Assembly (NCBI GenBank): GCA_000433035.1
Contig: FR890809.1
Span: forward strand, 3,768-67,767
DNA length: 64,000 nt
Direction: 5' to 3'
Origin: Staphylococcus sp. CAG:324
GTDB taxonomy: Bacteria; Bacillota_I; Bacilli_A; ML615J-28; CAG-313
A program made the position numbers and the translations under genes. The notes below the pieces were generated by a model that did no database searches, had not been told where the DNA came from, and saw nothing but the letters and a program-made list of their open reading frames with translations. Shown here piece after piece: positions 35,935 through 44,575 of this stretch (its first letter is position 1; every line of letters starts with the position of its first letter).

Positions 35935-37410
35935 TTATTTTAATACTTCTCCAAATAAATGCCATGAATAGGCTTTTGTTATTTTAACCTGAATCAAATC
36001 ACCAATTTGACAAGGTCTTTCTTTATCATCATTAAAATTAACCAGCATATTTTGTTTCGTATATCCAGTTAAAATATTTTTATTATTTTTACTTGGGCCT
36101 TCAACTAAAACTTCTACAATTTTATTTTCATATTTTTGATGACCCTTTAAAGCATAAGCATTCACAACTTTATTCAAAGTCTCCAATCTTTGATGCTTCT
36201 CTTCTTCAGTTAAAAGATTTTCATATTTAGCAGCAGGTGTACCTTCACGTGGTGAATAAATAAAAGTGTAAGCACCATCAAATTCAACCTCTTTTACAAG
36301 TTCAATCGTTTGTAAAAATTGTTCTTGCGTTTCTCCAGGAAAAGCAATAATAATATCTGTGGTAAAAGAAATATCAGGAATTAATTTCTTTAACTTATTA
36401 ATTTTAGATAGATATTCCTCTTTAGTATATTTTCTATTCATTCTTTTTAAAACTTCATTACTACCAGATTGAACAGGGAGATGAAGATGGGGCATAATAT
36501 TCCCCCCCAATGCCATTGCCTCAATAGTCGCATCATCTAAATCTCGTGGATGAGATGTTGTAAATCTTATTCTTTTGATACTTGTTTGATTTAAATCTTC
36601 TAATAGATTTGAAAAAGTATAATTGAAATCAGTAAAGTCTTTCCCATACGCATTCACATTTTGCCCTAATAATGTTACTTCAACGTATCCATTTTGGGCT
36701 AATTTTTCTACCTCATCAATGATATCTTTTGGTCTACGCGATCTTTCTTTTCCTCTTGTGTATGGTACAATACAATATGTGCAAAATTCATCACAACCAT
36801 ACATAATATTAACCCAAGCTTTTTTTGAGTGTTCGCGAACCATAGGAATATTTTCATAAATATCCCCTTCAACTGATAAAACATCAATAACTTTTTTTTG
36901 GTTCATCATTGCGTCATATAAATATTCTGGTAAAGATGCAATATTATGCGTACCAAAAACTATATTTATTTGAGGAAATTTTTTCTTAATGGTAGTTATT
37001 GTTTTTTCTTCTTGTGGCATACATCCACAAATTCCTATTATCATATCTGGTTTTCTTTTTTTAAATTGATTGAATCTACCTAATTCGCCATACACTCTTT
37101 CTTCAGCATTTTCCCTAATCGCACAAGTATTGAAAAGAACAAAATCTGCCTCTAGTTCATTTCTAGCCTTTTCAAATCCTAATAGTTCCAAAATCCCTGC
37201 TATCTTTTCGCTATCGGCAAGATTGCCTTGACACCCATAGGTTTTTAACATATAATGCTTACCTGATCCAAGATTTAAATATTTGGAATTTAAAAGAAAT
37301 TGATTAATTTCAATATTATTTCTTTTACGCATTCTAGCCTCTTTTAAAGAAGGTTCAACCAGTGTAACATATTTTTCTTCATTTATTTTTAATTTATTTG
37401 CCATATTCAT
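35935..37410 (-). CDS. miaB: tRNA-2-methylthio-N6-dimethylallyladenosine synthase
   Basis: 491 residues. This radical-SAM methylthiotransferase modifies A37 of tRNAs reading UNN codons. The N-terminal MTTase domain starts at KTYGCQGNLADSEKIAGIL (about 57-75), the radical-SAM cluster motif CDEFCTYC is near 205-212, and a C-terminal TRAM domain covers about 420-490. A 50-residue N-terminal extension is normal for MiaB of Bacilli. In Bacillus subtilis miaB (ymcB) likewise lies downstream of the rny-ymdB-spoVS block. Two ATGs (37410 and 37404) compete; neither has a strong ribosome site. Confidence 0.93.
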   Translation of the reverse strand: MNMANKLKINEEKYVTLVEPSLKEARMRKRNNIEINQFLLNSKYLNLGSGKHYMLKTYGCQGNLADSEKIAGILELLGFEKARNELEADFVLFNTCAIRENAEERVYGELGRFNQFKKRKPDMIIGICGCMPQEEKTITTIKKKFPQINIVFGTHNIASLPEYLYDAMMNQKKVIDVLSVEGDIYENIPMVREHSKKAWVNIMYGCDEFCTYCIVPYTRGKERSRRPKDIIDEVEKLAQNGYVEVTLLGQNVNAYGKDFTDFNYTFSNLLEDLNQTSIKRIRFTTSHPRDLDDATIEAMALGGNIMPHLHLPVQSGSNEVLKRMNRKYTKEEYLSKINKLKKLIPDISFTTDIIIAFPGETQEQFLQTIELVKEVEFDGAYTFIYSPREGTPAAKYENLLTEEEKHQRLETLNKVVNAYALKGHQKYENKIVEVLVEGPSKNNKNILTGYTKQNMLVNFNDDKERPCQIGDLIQVKITKAYSWHLFGEVLK

Positions 37411-37419
37411 TTTTTCTTT

Positions 37420-37971
37420 CTATTTATATATTTTTAGATATTCTTCATTTGTCATACCAAAAATAAGTTTATCAAATATTTTGCCATCATACCTTACATA
37501 ACCACTTCTTGCAATTCCTTCTTTGATAAAACCAAGTTTTTCACATACTCTTTGTGATTGATAATTATCAACAAACGTTCCTACTTCAATTCTTTTTAAC
37601 TCTAAAAACTCAAAAGCATAGGATATAACTTCACGCGCTGCTTCAGTGGCAAAACCACATCCCCAAAAAGCAGGATTAATAGAATAGCCCAATTCTGCTT
37701 TAAAACGATAAATATAATTATATAATTCTATAGTCCCAATCATTTTATTGGAACTTTTTAAAACAATTGCCCAACTACCTAGTTCATATGGCGTTTTGAT
37801 TGTGGTCATTGTCTTAATAATTGATATTGTTTCTTGAACTGATGAATGTGGTGGCCAACCAGCAGTTGGTCCAACATATGGTGTTTTGGCATATTCATAC
37901 ATATCATCCGCATCTAAAATTGATAAGGGTCTAATAATCAAACGTTGTGTATATAAAGTTGGTAATTCCAT
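37420..37971 (-). CDS. GNAT acetyltransferase, RimJ/RimL type
   Basis: A 183-residue N-acetyltransferase. It begins with the typical LYTQRLIIRPL and carries the acetyl-CoA loop NPAFWGCGFATEAAREVI (about 100-117) and VDNYQSQRVCEKLGFIKEG (about 133-151). Members acetylate ribosomal proteins, other amines or small molecules; the substrate is unknown. The ATG has GGAGG. It lies between spoVS (behind a terminator) and miaB (9 nt gap). Confidence 0.85.
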   Translation of the reverse strand: MELPTLYTQRLIIRPLSILDADDMYEYAKTPYVGPTAGWPPHSSVQETISIIKTMTTIKTPYELGSWAIVLKSSNKMIGTIELYNYIYRFKAELGYSINPAFWGCGFATEAAREVISYAFEFLELKRIEVGTFVDNYQSQRVCEKLGFIKEGIARSGYVRYDGKIFDKLIFGMTNEEYLKIYK

Positions 37972-37987
37972 ATACCCTCCTAAGTAA

Positions 37988-38012
37988 GTAAAAAGTTGGC
38001 AAAGCCAACTTA
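37988..38012 (-). terminator. Terminator of the spoVS transcript
   Basis: Hairpin AAGTTGGC-TTT-GCCAACTT followed by T residues, beginning at the spoVS stop codon. The stem is short but GC-rich for this genome; some read-through into the GNAT-miaB genes is likely because no clear promoter follows. Confidence 0.7.
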
Positions 38013-38273
38013 TTTACGAGATTCTACAATTAATTTAATCGCCGTGCGCTCCTCACCATCAATGACAATGTCACTAAAAGCTGGCACACAGATTAAATCT
38101 TTGCCAGTTGGCGCGACATAACCTCTTGCAATTGCAATAGCTTTAATAGCTTGATTTAAAGATCCTGCTCCAACAGCTTGAATTTCAACTGTTTGTTTTT
38201 CTCGAAAGGCATTAGCTAGTGCCCCTGCAACTGAATTTGGTTTTGATTTTGATGAAACTTTTAATACTTCCAT
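38010..38273 (-). CDS. spoVS: Stage V sporulation protein S
   Basis: An 87-residue SpoVS (Alba-like fold) with the family's text VSSKSKPNSVAGALANAFRE and GAGSLNQAIKAIAIARG. In Bacillus it acts in a late stage of sporulation; homologues also occur in species that do not sporulate, so it is weak evidence for spores. The order rny - ymdB - spoVS is the same as in B. subtilis. It has its own promoter and an AGGGGGGA ribosome site. Confidence 0.95.
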   Translation of the reverse strand: MEVLKVSSKSKPNSVAGALANAFREKQTVEIQAVGAGSLNQAIKAIAIARGYVAPTGKDLICVPAFSDIVIDGEERTAIKLIVESRK

Positions 38274-38299
38274 TTTTATGGTCCCCCCTAGTAAAATTT

Positions 38300-38328
38300 A
38301 TTGTACTGCATTTAATCCTATTCATCAA
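38300..38328 (-). promoter_or_regulatory. Promoter of spoVS
   Basis: -35 TTGATG (38323-38328), 17-bp spacer, -10 TACAAT (38300-38305) on the minus strand, about 25 nt upstream of the ATG. It would express spoVS separately from rny-ymdB. Confidence 0.55.
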
Positions 38329-38352
38329 TTATGAATTATATGCCTACATTTA

Positions 38353-39129
38353 TTATTTTATCATATTCACAATCTCGAAATTTGTCACTTTATGATTTGT
38401 TTCATTAATTTCCACAATTAATCCATTAAACTGTTTTCTTCCTGTTTCCATAGGAATATGTCTGACTGGAAGGCCAGTTATAAATCTTTTAATAATTGTT
38501 TCTTTTTCTACTCCAATAACACCATCTAAAGCTCCTGTCATACCCAAATCAGTCATATACATTGTACCTTTAGGAAGTATATGTGCATCATTGGTTTGCA
38601 CATGAGTATGTGTACCAACGATTATATTTACTCTTCCATCAAAATGATGGGCAAAAGCAATTTTTTCACTTGTTGCCTCACCATGAAAATCACAAATATA
38701 AATATCACTATCTACTTTTGCTAATAGATTTTCTGTAGTTTCAAATGGACAATCAAGCGAGGTATTCATAAAGGTTCTTCCCATTACTTGGAAAATCGTA
38801 ATTTTTAAATTATTATAATTTATTGTTACAAAACCTTTTCCCGGTACCCCTTTAGGGTAATTTAGTGGTCTTATTAAATTTTTAGCATCGTCAATAAAAT
38901 TAAAAATATCATGATTTGCAAAAGAATGATTGCCTAAAGTAACAACATTGATATGATGTTCTAATAAAAATTTATAATAATTATTCGTAATACCATTACC
39001 ATGGGCAATGTTCTCACCATTTGCAATAATGAAATTAATACCTTTAGTATTTTTGATATTTTCTAAATGCTTATCAATCATTTCGCGACCAGCCATACTA
39101 AAGATATCACCAATAAGCAATATTTTCAT
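38353..39129 (-). CDS. ymdB: YmdB-type metallophosphoesterase (TIGR00282)
   Basis: A 258-residue dinuclear-metal phosphodiesterase, reported to cleave 2',3'-cyclic nucleotides and to steer biofilm and motility decisions in Bacillus. Motifs are LLIGDIFSMAGR (3-14), NGENIAHG (38-45), TLGNHSFAN (64-72), CDFHGEATSEK (about 148-158) and VGTHTHVQTND (about 173-183). It lies 16 nt after rny. YmdB and RNase Y are encoded together throughout Bacilli. Confidence 0.93.
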   Translation of the reverse strand: MKILLIGDIFSMAGREMIDKHLENIKNTKGINFIIANGENIAHGNGITNNYYKFLLEHHINVVTLGNHSFANHDIFNFIDDAKNLIRPLNYPKGVPGKGFVTINYNNLKITIFQVMGRTFMNTSLDCPFETTENLLAKVDSDIYICDFHGEATSEKIAFAHHFDGRVNIIVGTHTHVQTNDAHILPKGTMYMTDLGMTGALDGVIGVEKETIIKRFITGLPVRHIPMETGRKQFNGLIVEINETNHKVTNFEIVNMIK

Positions 39130-39145
39130 CTTCTTATATCACTTT

Positions 39146-40726
39146 CTAACGTGCTACTTCTTGCACTCTTGTCTCTCTTATCACTGTTACTTTTATTGTA
39201 CCTGGATAATTCATCGTTGTTTCAATTTTATTTTTTATGTCTCTAGCAAGTTTATATGCTTCTGCATCTGTAATTTCTTCAGGTTTAACAATAATTCGAA
39301 CTTCTCGTCCTGCTTGTAAAGCGTATGTCTTATCAACACCCTTAAATTCATTGCTTAATTCTTCTAATTGTTGTAATCGTTTAATATAATTATCAAGAGA
39401 TTCACTGCGAGCACCAGGTCGTGCTGCTGAAAGAGTATCGGCTGCTGCAACCAAATGAGAAATGACATTATCCGCTTCAACATCACCATGATGAGAAGCA
39501 ATCGCATTGATTACAATAGGATTTTCTCTAAATTTAGTTGCAATTTCAACGCCTATATCAACATGACTTCCCTCTTGTTCATGATCAGTTGATTTACCAA
39601 TATCGTGAAGTAAGCCAGCTCGCCTTGCAAGAATTTCATCCTCTCCAATTTCGACTGCTAATTTACCGGCTAAGAACGCAACTTCTTTTGAATGAGCAAG
39701 CGCATTTTGACCATAACTTGTTCTAAAACGTAAACGACCAATTAATTTGATTAGTTCTGGATGAATTTTACCAATACCCGTTTCAAATACTGCTTTTTCT
39801 CCTTCTTCTCTAATTTCATTTTCTAATTCCTTCGTACATTTACTATAAACTTCTTCAATTCTAGGTGGCTGAATTCTACCATCTGTTACTAAAATTTCTA
39901 AAGTTCTTCTAGCAATTTCTCTTCTAATTGGATCAAAACATGATATAACAACAGAATCAGGTGTATCATCAATAATTAAATCAACGCCCGTTACTGCCTC
40001 AATTGCCCTAATATTACGACCTTCACGTCCAATAATACGACCCTTCATTTCATCATTTGGTAAGGAAACAACAGATACCGTTTTTTCTTGAACAGTTTCA
40101 TTTGCATACTGGTGAATGGCATTTGCTAAAATAACTTGTGATTTATGACTAGCCTCATATTTTGCTTTTTCAGTTTCATCTTTAACATAAATTGCCATTT
40201 CCATTGACATTTCTTCTTCTAATTTTTTAAATACGATATCTCTTGCTTGTTCTTGATTTAAACCTGCAATTTCCATTAGTTTTTGTTCTTGTTCGCTAAT
40301 TAATTCTTCTATCCTATTATTACGTTTTTCAACATCAGCAATTCTTTGTTCTAATTTATTTTCTTTTGTAATTAGACCGCTTTCACGTTTATCAAGATTA
40401 TCAGATCGATTTTCTAAATTCGTTTCTCTTCGATCTAATTTCTTTGCCTCTTCTTGAAGTTCTGCTTTTTTACTAGAGATTTCTTTTTCCATCGCCATTT
40501 TATTTTCAGCAATTTCTTTTTTTGCTTCTTTAATTAAATCTCTTTTTTGAGCTTGTCCTTCTTTTTCAGCATCCTCAATAATTTTTGTTGCTTCTTTTCC
40601 TAGGCGTTCATATTTGGTTTCAACATTTTGCTTTCCACGATTATATGCAATAAACCAAGCTATTACAGCACCTATAATAAGCGCAATAACACATAGAAGA
40701 ATACAAACTCCCAATTTAATTTCCAT
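39146..40726 (-). CDS. rny: Ribonuclease Y
   Basis: A 526-residue membrane-anchored endoribonuclease that starts bulk mRNA decay. It has an N-terminal helix (about 5-27), a long coiled coil (about 30-185), a KH domain with GRIIGREGRNIRAIE (about 225-240), and an HD domain with LLHDIGKSTDHE (about 363-374). The ATG at 40726 is fixed by the family N-terminus, but its AAGGAGA lies about 12 nt away, and a small out-of-frame ORF has the better-placed start. Confidence 0.96.
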   Translation of the reverse strand: MEIKLGVCILLCVIALIIGAVIAWFIAYNRGKQNVETKYERLGKEATKIIEDAEKEGQAQKRDLIKEAKKEIAENKMAMEKEISSKKAELQEEAKKLDRRETNLENRSDNLDKRESGLITKENKLEQRIADVEKRNNRIEELISEQEQKLMEIAGLNQEQARDIVFKKLEEEMSMEMAIYVKDETEKAKYEASHKSQVILANAIHQYANETVQEKTVSVVSLPNDEMKGRIIGREGRNIRAIEAVTGVDLIIDDTPDSVVISCFDPIRREIARRTLEILVTDGRIQPPRIEEVYSKCTKELENEIREEGEKAVFETGIGKIHPELIKLIGRLRFRTSYGQNALAHSKEVAFLAGKLAVEIGEDEILARRAGLLHDIGKSTDHEQEGSHVDIGVEIATKFRENPIVINAIASHHGDVEADNVISHLVAAADTLSAARPGARSESLDNYIKRLQQLEELSNEFKGVDKTYALQAGREVRIIVKPEEITDAEAYKLARDIKNKIETTMNYPGTIKVTVIRETRVQEVAR

Positions 40727-40734
40727 AAATTCAT
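40672..40734 (-). CDS. Possible 20-codon hydrophobic ORF overlapping the start of rny
   Basis: The ATG at 40732-40734 lies 4 nt after AAGGAG and opens a frame of 20 codons (MNLWKLNWEFVF...) that overlaps the first codons of rny out of frame and ends in TAG. It could modulate or couple translation of rny. It may equally be chance in AT-rich DNA; no homologue is known to me. Confidence 0.25.
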   Translation of the reverse strand: MNLWKLNWEFVFFYVLLRLL

Positions 40735-40813
40735 TTGTCTCCTTCTAATTTTTTATTATTCGTAATGTAAATTATATATATTAGTGTATTTACACATAAT
40801 TTCTTACTGATTT

Positions 40814-40842
40814 ATTATATCAAAAAACGACTTACTTGTCAA
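40814..40842 (-). promoter_or_regulatory. Promoter of rny-ymdB
   Basis: -35 TTGACA (40837-40842), 17-bp spacer, -10 TATAAT (40814-40819): perfect consensus. The leader is about 80 nt and can fold TGTAAAT / ATTTACA into a hairpin. Confidence 0.9.
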
Positions 40843-40908
40843 TTAATATAAAGTGAGAGTTATAATATGAATGTAAAAATGAAATCATTTTATGTTTAAT
40901 TTTATTTT

Positions 40909-40937
40909 TTGACAAATTAGAATTTATTTGATAAAAT
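40909..40937 (+). promoter_or_regulatory. Promoter of recU
   Basis: -35 TTGACA (40909-40914), 17-bp spacer, -10 TAAAAT (40932-40937), plus strand, about 25-30 nt before the recU start. Confidence 0.75.
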
Positions 40938-40970
40938 AATTTTACTGATATAATTATTATGGGTGAATTT

Positions 40971-41579
40971 ATGATTAAATATCCAAATCAAATGAAAAAA
41001 ATGCCTACAAAATTAGAAAATCAAAAAAGAAACCTAAAAAAGGCCAATTTAGGTACTGATTTTGAAACCAAATTGAACAATAGCAACAATTACTATCTTA
41101 ATGCTAATATTGCTTCTATCTATAAAAAACCAACACCAATTCAAGTAGTCAAAGTTGATTATCCTGCTAGAAATAAAGCCAGAATTGTCGAAGCATATTA
41201 TAGAACGCCATCAACTACTGATTATAATGGTATTTATAAAGGTTATCACATTGATTTTGAAGCAAAATGTTGTCATAGTAAAAGTTTTTCTTTTGCCCAT
41301 ATTTTTAAACATCAAATTGAACATCTAATAACTATAGAAAAAATGGGTGGTATCGCTTTTTTATTAATTGAATTCCCTCTTTATAATGAAGTTTTTCTTT
41401 TACCGGCAAATATTTTATATAAAAAATATTTATTATCTTTAAATGGAGGAAAAAAGAGTATTAGTTACTTAGATTTTAAAAATGAGGGTTTTTTAGTGAA
41501 AGAAGGACTTTTACCAGAAATTAATTATCTAGCAGTTGTTGATTTATTAATCTTAAAAAATAAAAATAGTACAAACTAA
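40971..41579 (+). CDS. recU: Holliday junction resolvase RecU
   Basis: About 202 residues, cytoplasmic. RecU cuts four-way junctions in recombinational repair. Family text is ANLGTDFETKLNNSNNYY, PARNKARIVEAYYRTPSTTDYNGIYKG, and the metal site around HIDFEAKCC, then SFAHIFKHQIEHL. The ATG at 40971 with GGGTGA upstream is preferred; the one at 40959 has no ribosome site. In B. subtilis recU sits next to ponA; here it stands alone, divergent from rny. Confidence 0.92.
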   Translation: MIKYPNQMKKMPTKLENQKRNLKKANLGTDFETKLNNSNNYYLNANIASIYKKPTPIQVVKVDYPARNKARIVEAYYRTPSTTDYNGIYKGYHIDFEAKCCHSKSFSFAHIFKHQIEHLITIEKMGGIAFLLIEFPLYNEVFLLPANILYKKYLLSLNGGKKSISYLDFKNEGFLVKEGLLPEINYLAVVDLLILKNKNSTN

Positions 41580-41603
41580 AAATTAGTTTGTACTATTTTT
41601 TTA
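41562..41603. terminator. Bidirectional terminator between recU and yccF
   Basis: Long perfect hairpin AGTACAAACTAA / TTAGTTTGTACT with T runs on both strands, shared by the two convergent genes and overlapping both stop codons. Confidence 0.9.
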
Positions 41604-41984
41604 ATCTACGGTTGCACCAAAAGGAATGAGTGCAAGAGTACCAAATTTAAATGCTTGTATACCAAAAGGAATACCTATGATTGTAACACACGATATAACA
41701 CCTGAGGCAACATATCCTAAAAACATTTCCCAACCAAAGAAAATCAACCATAATACATTTGCAACAGGATGTTTACTGAAATTTAAATTAACGGTTTTAC
41801 CAAATGGAGCTAATGTAATTGTTGCAAATTTAAAGCATTGTTTACCAAAAGGAATACCTATGATTGTGATGCATAAAATAACTCCTAATAAAAACCATAA
41901 AATAGCGGTGATAATCCCTCCAGTAATAATCCATATAATATTACCTAATACACTTAAGCATCCGTTTTTTTTGCTATTTGCCAT
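41601..41984 (-). CDS. YccF-family inner membrane protein
   Basis: A 127-residue protein made of two similar halves, each a hydrophobic segment followed by CxTIIGIPFGxQxFKFxTxxLxPFG (near 35-60 and 96-121). This duplicated pattern is diagnostic for the YccF domain. The function of the family is unknown. It follows upp by 20 nt and shares its transcript. Confidence 0.85.
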   Translation of the reverse strand: MANSKKNGCLSVLGNIIWIITGGIITAILWFLLGVILCITIIGIPFGKQCFKFATITLAPFGKTVNLNFSKHPVANVLWLIFFGWEMFLGYVASGVISCVTIIGIPFGIQAFKFGTLALIPFGATVD

Positions 41985-42004
41985 TCTTTTATCTCCTTTT
42001 TGAA

Positions 42005-42631
42005 TTATTTAGTACCAAATATTCGATCGCCACAATCTCCAAGTCCTGGAACAATATATCCTTTTTCATTCAACTTATCATCTTTTGATGCAAGATAAAT
42101 ATCAACATCAGGATGGTGTTCTTTGAGATAATTTATTCCTTGATCTACCCCAACAATTCCCATATAAATAATCGTTTTAGCTCCATGCGATTTTAAAATA
42201 TTGATTGCAGCAACAGCTGAACCACCAGTAGCAAGCATTGGATCAACTAAAAAAACAATTGCATTTGGCAAGGTTGGGGGAAACTTAGCATAATAAAGTT
42301 GCGGTTCTAAAGTTTCTTCATTTCGATATAATCCAATATGTCCAACCTTTGCAGTAGGAATTAAGCTATGAATTCCATCTACCATACCAATTCCTGCTCT
42401 TAATATTGGTACAATCACCACTTCACAATCTAACATATATGTTGTTGCAAGTGAAATTGGAGTTTTAGTCTTGACTTCTTTTAATGGTAAATTTCTAGTC
42501 GCCTCAAACGCCATCAAATTAGCAATTTCATTTACTGATTGACGAAAATCTTTAGTATTTGTATTTTCATCACGAATAATCGAAAGTTTATGATGAATTA
42601 ATGGATGATTAAATATTGTGACTTTTGACAT
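42005..42631 (-). CDS. upp: Uracil phosphoribosyltransferase
   Basis: A 208-residue salvage enzyme: uracil + PRPP gives UMP. Motifs are FNHPLIHHKLSIIRDENT at the N-terminus, RAGIGMVDG (about 77-85), the PRPP loop VDPMLATGGSA (about 128-138) and the C-terminal PGLGDCGDRIFGT. Full family length. The ATG has AGAGG 6 nt upstream. A terminator separates it from recA. Confidence 0.97.
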   Translation of the reverse strand: MSKVTIFNHPLIHHKLSIIRDENTNTKDFRQSVNEIANLMAFEATRNLPLKEVKTKTPISLATTYMLDCEVVIVPILRAGIGMVDGIHSLIPTAKVGHIGLYRNEETLEPQLYYAKFPPTLPNAIVFLVDPMLATGGSAVAAINILKSHGAKTIIYMGIVGVDQGINYLKEHHPDVDIYLASKDDKLNEKGYIVPGLGDCGDRIFGTK

Positions 42632-42662
42632 TTCATACCTCTTCTAATATTTTTACCTTATT

Positions 42663-42697
42663 TTTATAAAAAATACTATGATAACCCATCGTATTTT
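42663..42697 (-). terminator. Terminator of pgsA-recA
   Basis: Minus-strand hairpin AAATACGATG / CATAGTATTT with one mismatch and a T run, starting at the recA stop codon. No convincing promoter follows, so upp may depend on leakage. Confidence 0.65.
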
Positions 42698-43730
42698 AAC
42701 CAATAATTTTTTCACGAACTTTTAGTTCTATTTCTTTGGCTAGTTCTGGGTTTTGTCTTAATAATTCTTTTACAGTTTCACGACCTTGTCCTAGACGTTC
42801 TCCATTATATGAAAACCAAGAACCCGATTTTTCAACAATATCTAAATTAGTTGCAAGATCTAAAACTTCTCCTTCATAAGATATTCCTTTACCATAAATT
42901 AAATCAACTTCAGCAATTTTGAAAGGAGGAGCAACTTTATTTTTTACTACCTTTATTCTCGTTAAATTACCAATTGCTTCTGTTCCTTGTTTTATTTGAT
43001 CAACTCTTCTAATGTCAAGACGAATAGTCGAATAAAATTTTAAAGCTCGTCCACCTGATGTGGTCTCAGGACTACCAAATAAAACACCAACTTTTTCACG
43101 AATTTGATTAATAAAAATAGCAACTGTTTTACTTTTATTTATAATACCAGCAAGTTTTCGCATTGCTTGACTCATAAGTCTCGCTTGCAAACCAACATGA
43201 CTATCACCCATATCTCCTTCAATTTCTGCTTTTGGAACTAAAGCAGCAACAGAATCTATAACAATGATATCAATGACATTGCTTCTAACAAGAGCTTCAA
43301 CAATTTCAAGCGCCTGTTCTCCATTATCTGGTTGCGACAAAATTAAATTATCCGTATCAACGCCAAGAGCTTTGGCATATGTCGGATCAAGGGCATGCTC
43401 AGCATCAATAAAAGCGGCATAGCCCCCTTTTTTTTGCGCTTCAGCAATCGCATGAAGAGCAAAAGTTGTTTTACCGCTTGATTCAGGACCAAATACTTCT
43501 ATAATTCTTCCTTTAGGATAACCACCAACACCAAGAGCTATATCTAAAGCAATTGATCCAGATGGAATAACTTCAATTTTTTCTTGATTCGCATCACCAA
43601 GTTTCATAATTGATCCTTTACCATACGCTTTTTCAATTGTCTTTAAAGCATCTGCTAAGGCTTTCTCTTTTGCGGAATCCTTAGGTGTTTCTATATCATC
43701 TATTTTTAATTGTTTCGCTTTTTCAGCCAT
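42696..43730 (-). CDS. recA: Recombinase A
   Basis: A 344-residue DNA strand-exchange ATPase and SOS co-protease. Walker A GPESSGKT is at 81-88, Walker B IIVIDSVAAL near 155-164, and the DNA-binding loops SHVGLQARLMSQAMRK and FGSPETTSGGRALKFYS are present. It has about 20 additional residues at the N-terminus and lacks a long acidic C-terminal tail. No SOS (DinR/LexA) box was seen before the pgsA-recA transcript. Confidence 0.98.
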   Translation of the reverse strand: MAEKAKQLKIDDIETPKDSAKEKALADALKTIEKAYGKGSIMKLGDANQEKIEVIPSGSIALDIALGVGGYPKGRIIEVFGPESSGKTTFALHAIAEAQKKGGYAAFIDAEHALDPTYAKALGVDTDNLILSQPDNGEQALEIVEALVRSNVIDIIVIDSVAALVPKAEIEGDMGDSHVGLQARLMSQAMRKLAGIINKSKTVAIFINQIREKVGVLFGSPETTSGGRALKFYSTIRLDIRRVDQIKQGTEAIGNLTRIKVVKNKVAPPFKIAEVDLIYGKGISYEGEVLDLATNLDIVEKSGSWFSYNGERLGQGRETVKELLRQNPELAKEIELKVREKIIG

Positions 43731-43739
43731 ATAATTCTC

Positions 43740-44396
43740 CTATTTTTTTAGTTTCTTTTTGGTTTCTTTTAATACATCAATATTTTTTGCAACATAATCA
43801 TAACCACTAAAAATTGTCACTGCTAACATTGCCACAATCAAAATTTTTGCGACAATATCATACCATGTTGCAATATTGTATAAATTACTACCTTCAACAT
43901 ATACAGCACCACCAGCAAGTAAAAAAATGATTGTAATAAATTGTAAGGTTGTTTTTATTTTGCCATACCAACTTGCAGCAATAACTTTTCCTTGTCCTGC
44001 AGCAAGCAATCGTATACCTGTTACCATAAATTCTCTTGCTAAAATTATAATTACCATCCACCAACAAAGTAATTTAGGAGCTACACCACCTGATAATATT
44101 TGATTTTGTGCATTTTGTTCAAGCAAAATAATAAAACCTGTGCACGTTAATAACTTGTCAGCAAGCGGATCTAAAAATTTGCCAAGATTCGTTACTAAAT
44201 TTTTTTTCCTCGCTATTTGTCCATCAAAAAAGTCAGTCATCGCACCAACAAATATCAATAATAATACAATAAAATTTGCCTGCGATAAATTATGCCATAA
44301 TATCCAATTTTCCCGAAGCGGTCTTATTGAATAAATAATCATTATAATTGGTATCAACAACATTCTAAAAATTGTTAATTTATTTGGTAAATTCAT
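43740..44396 (-). CDS. pgsA: CDP-diacylglycerol--glycerol-3-phosphate 3-phosphatidyltransferase
   Basis: A 218-residue membrane enzyme forming phosphatidylglycerophosphate, the first committed step to phosphatidylglycerol. The CDP-alcohol phosphotransferase motif is complete: DFFDGQIARKKN, then GKFLDPLADK (about 60-86). Several membrane helices follow. It precedes recA by 9 nt, the arrangement of many Firmicutes. The ATG has AGAGGTA. Confidence 0.95.
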   Translation of the reverse strand: MNLPNKLTIFRMLLIPIIMIIYSIRPLRENWILWHNLSQANFIVLLLIFVGAMTDFFDGQIARKKNLVTNLGKFLDPLADKLLTCTGFIILLEQNAQNQILSGGVAPKLLCWWMVIIILAREFMVTGIRLLAAGQGKVIAASWYGKIKTTLQFITIIFLLAGGAVYVEGSNLYNIATWYDIVAKILIVAMLAVTIFSGYDYVAKNIDVLKETKKKLKK

Positions 44397-44417
44397 ATTC
44401 GTACCTCTTTTGGTAAA

Positions 44418-44446
44418 ATTATATCACAAAAAGAAGTCTTTCGCAA
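44418..44446 (-). promoter_or_regulatory. Promoter of pgsA-recA
   Basis: -35 TTGCGA (44441-44446), 17-bp spacer, -10 TATAAT (44418-44423). The leader is about 15-20 nt. Confidence 0.6.
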
Positions 44447-44502
44447 GTTTTAAAGCTTATTTTCCTTTTCAAGTTTTTTTAATAATTTGTTATTATTTGT
44501 CA

Positions 44503-44541
44503 AATAAAAACACCTATTCTATAAAATAGAAATAGGTGTTA
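44503..44541 (-). terminator. Terminator of the heterodimeric ABC exporter genes
   Basis: Hairpin AACACCTATTTCT / AGAATAGGTGTT with a T run on the minus strand, 35 nt after the stop of the second exporter gene. Confidence 0.85.
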
Positions 44542-44575
44542 AGCAATACATATTTTTGCGTTCATCTTTTATTTT

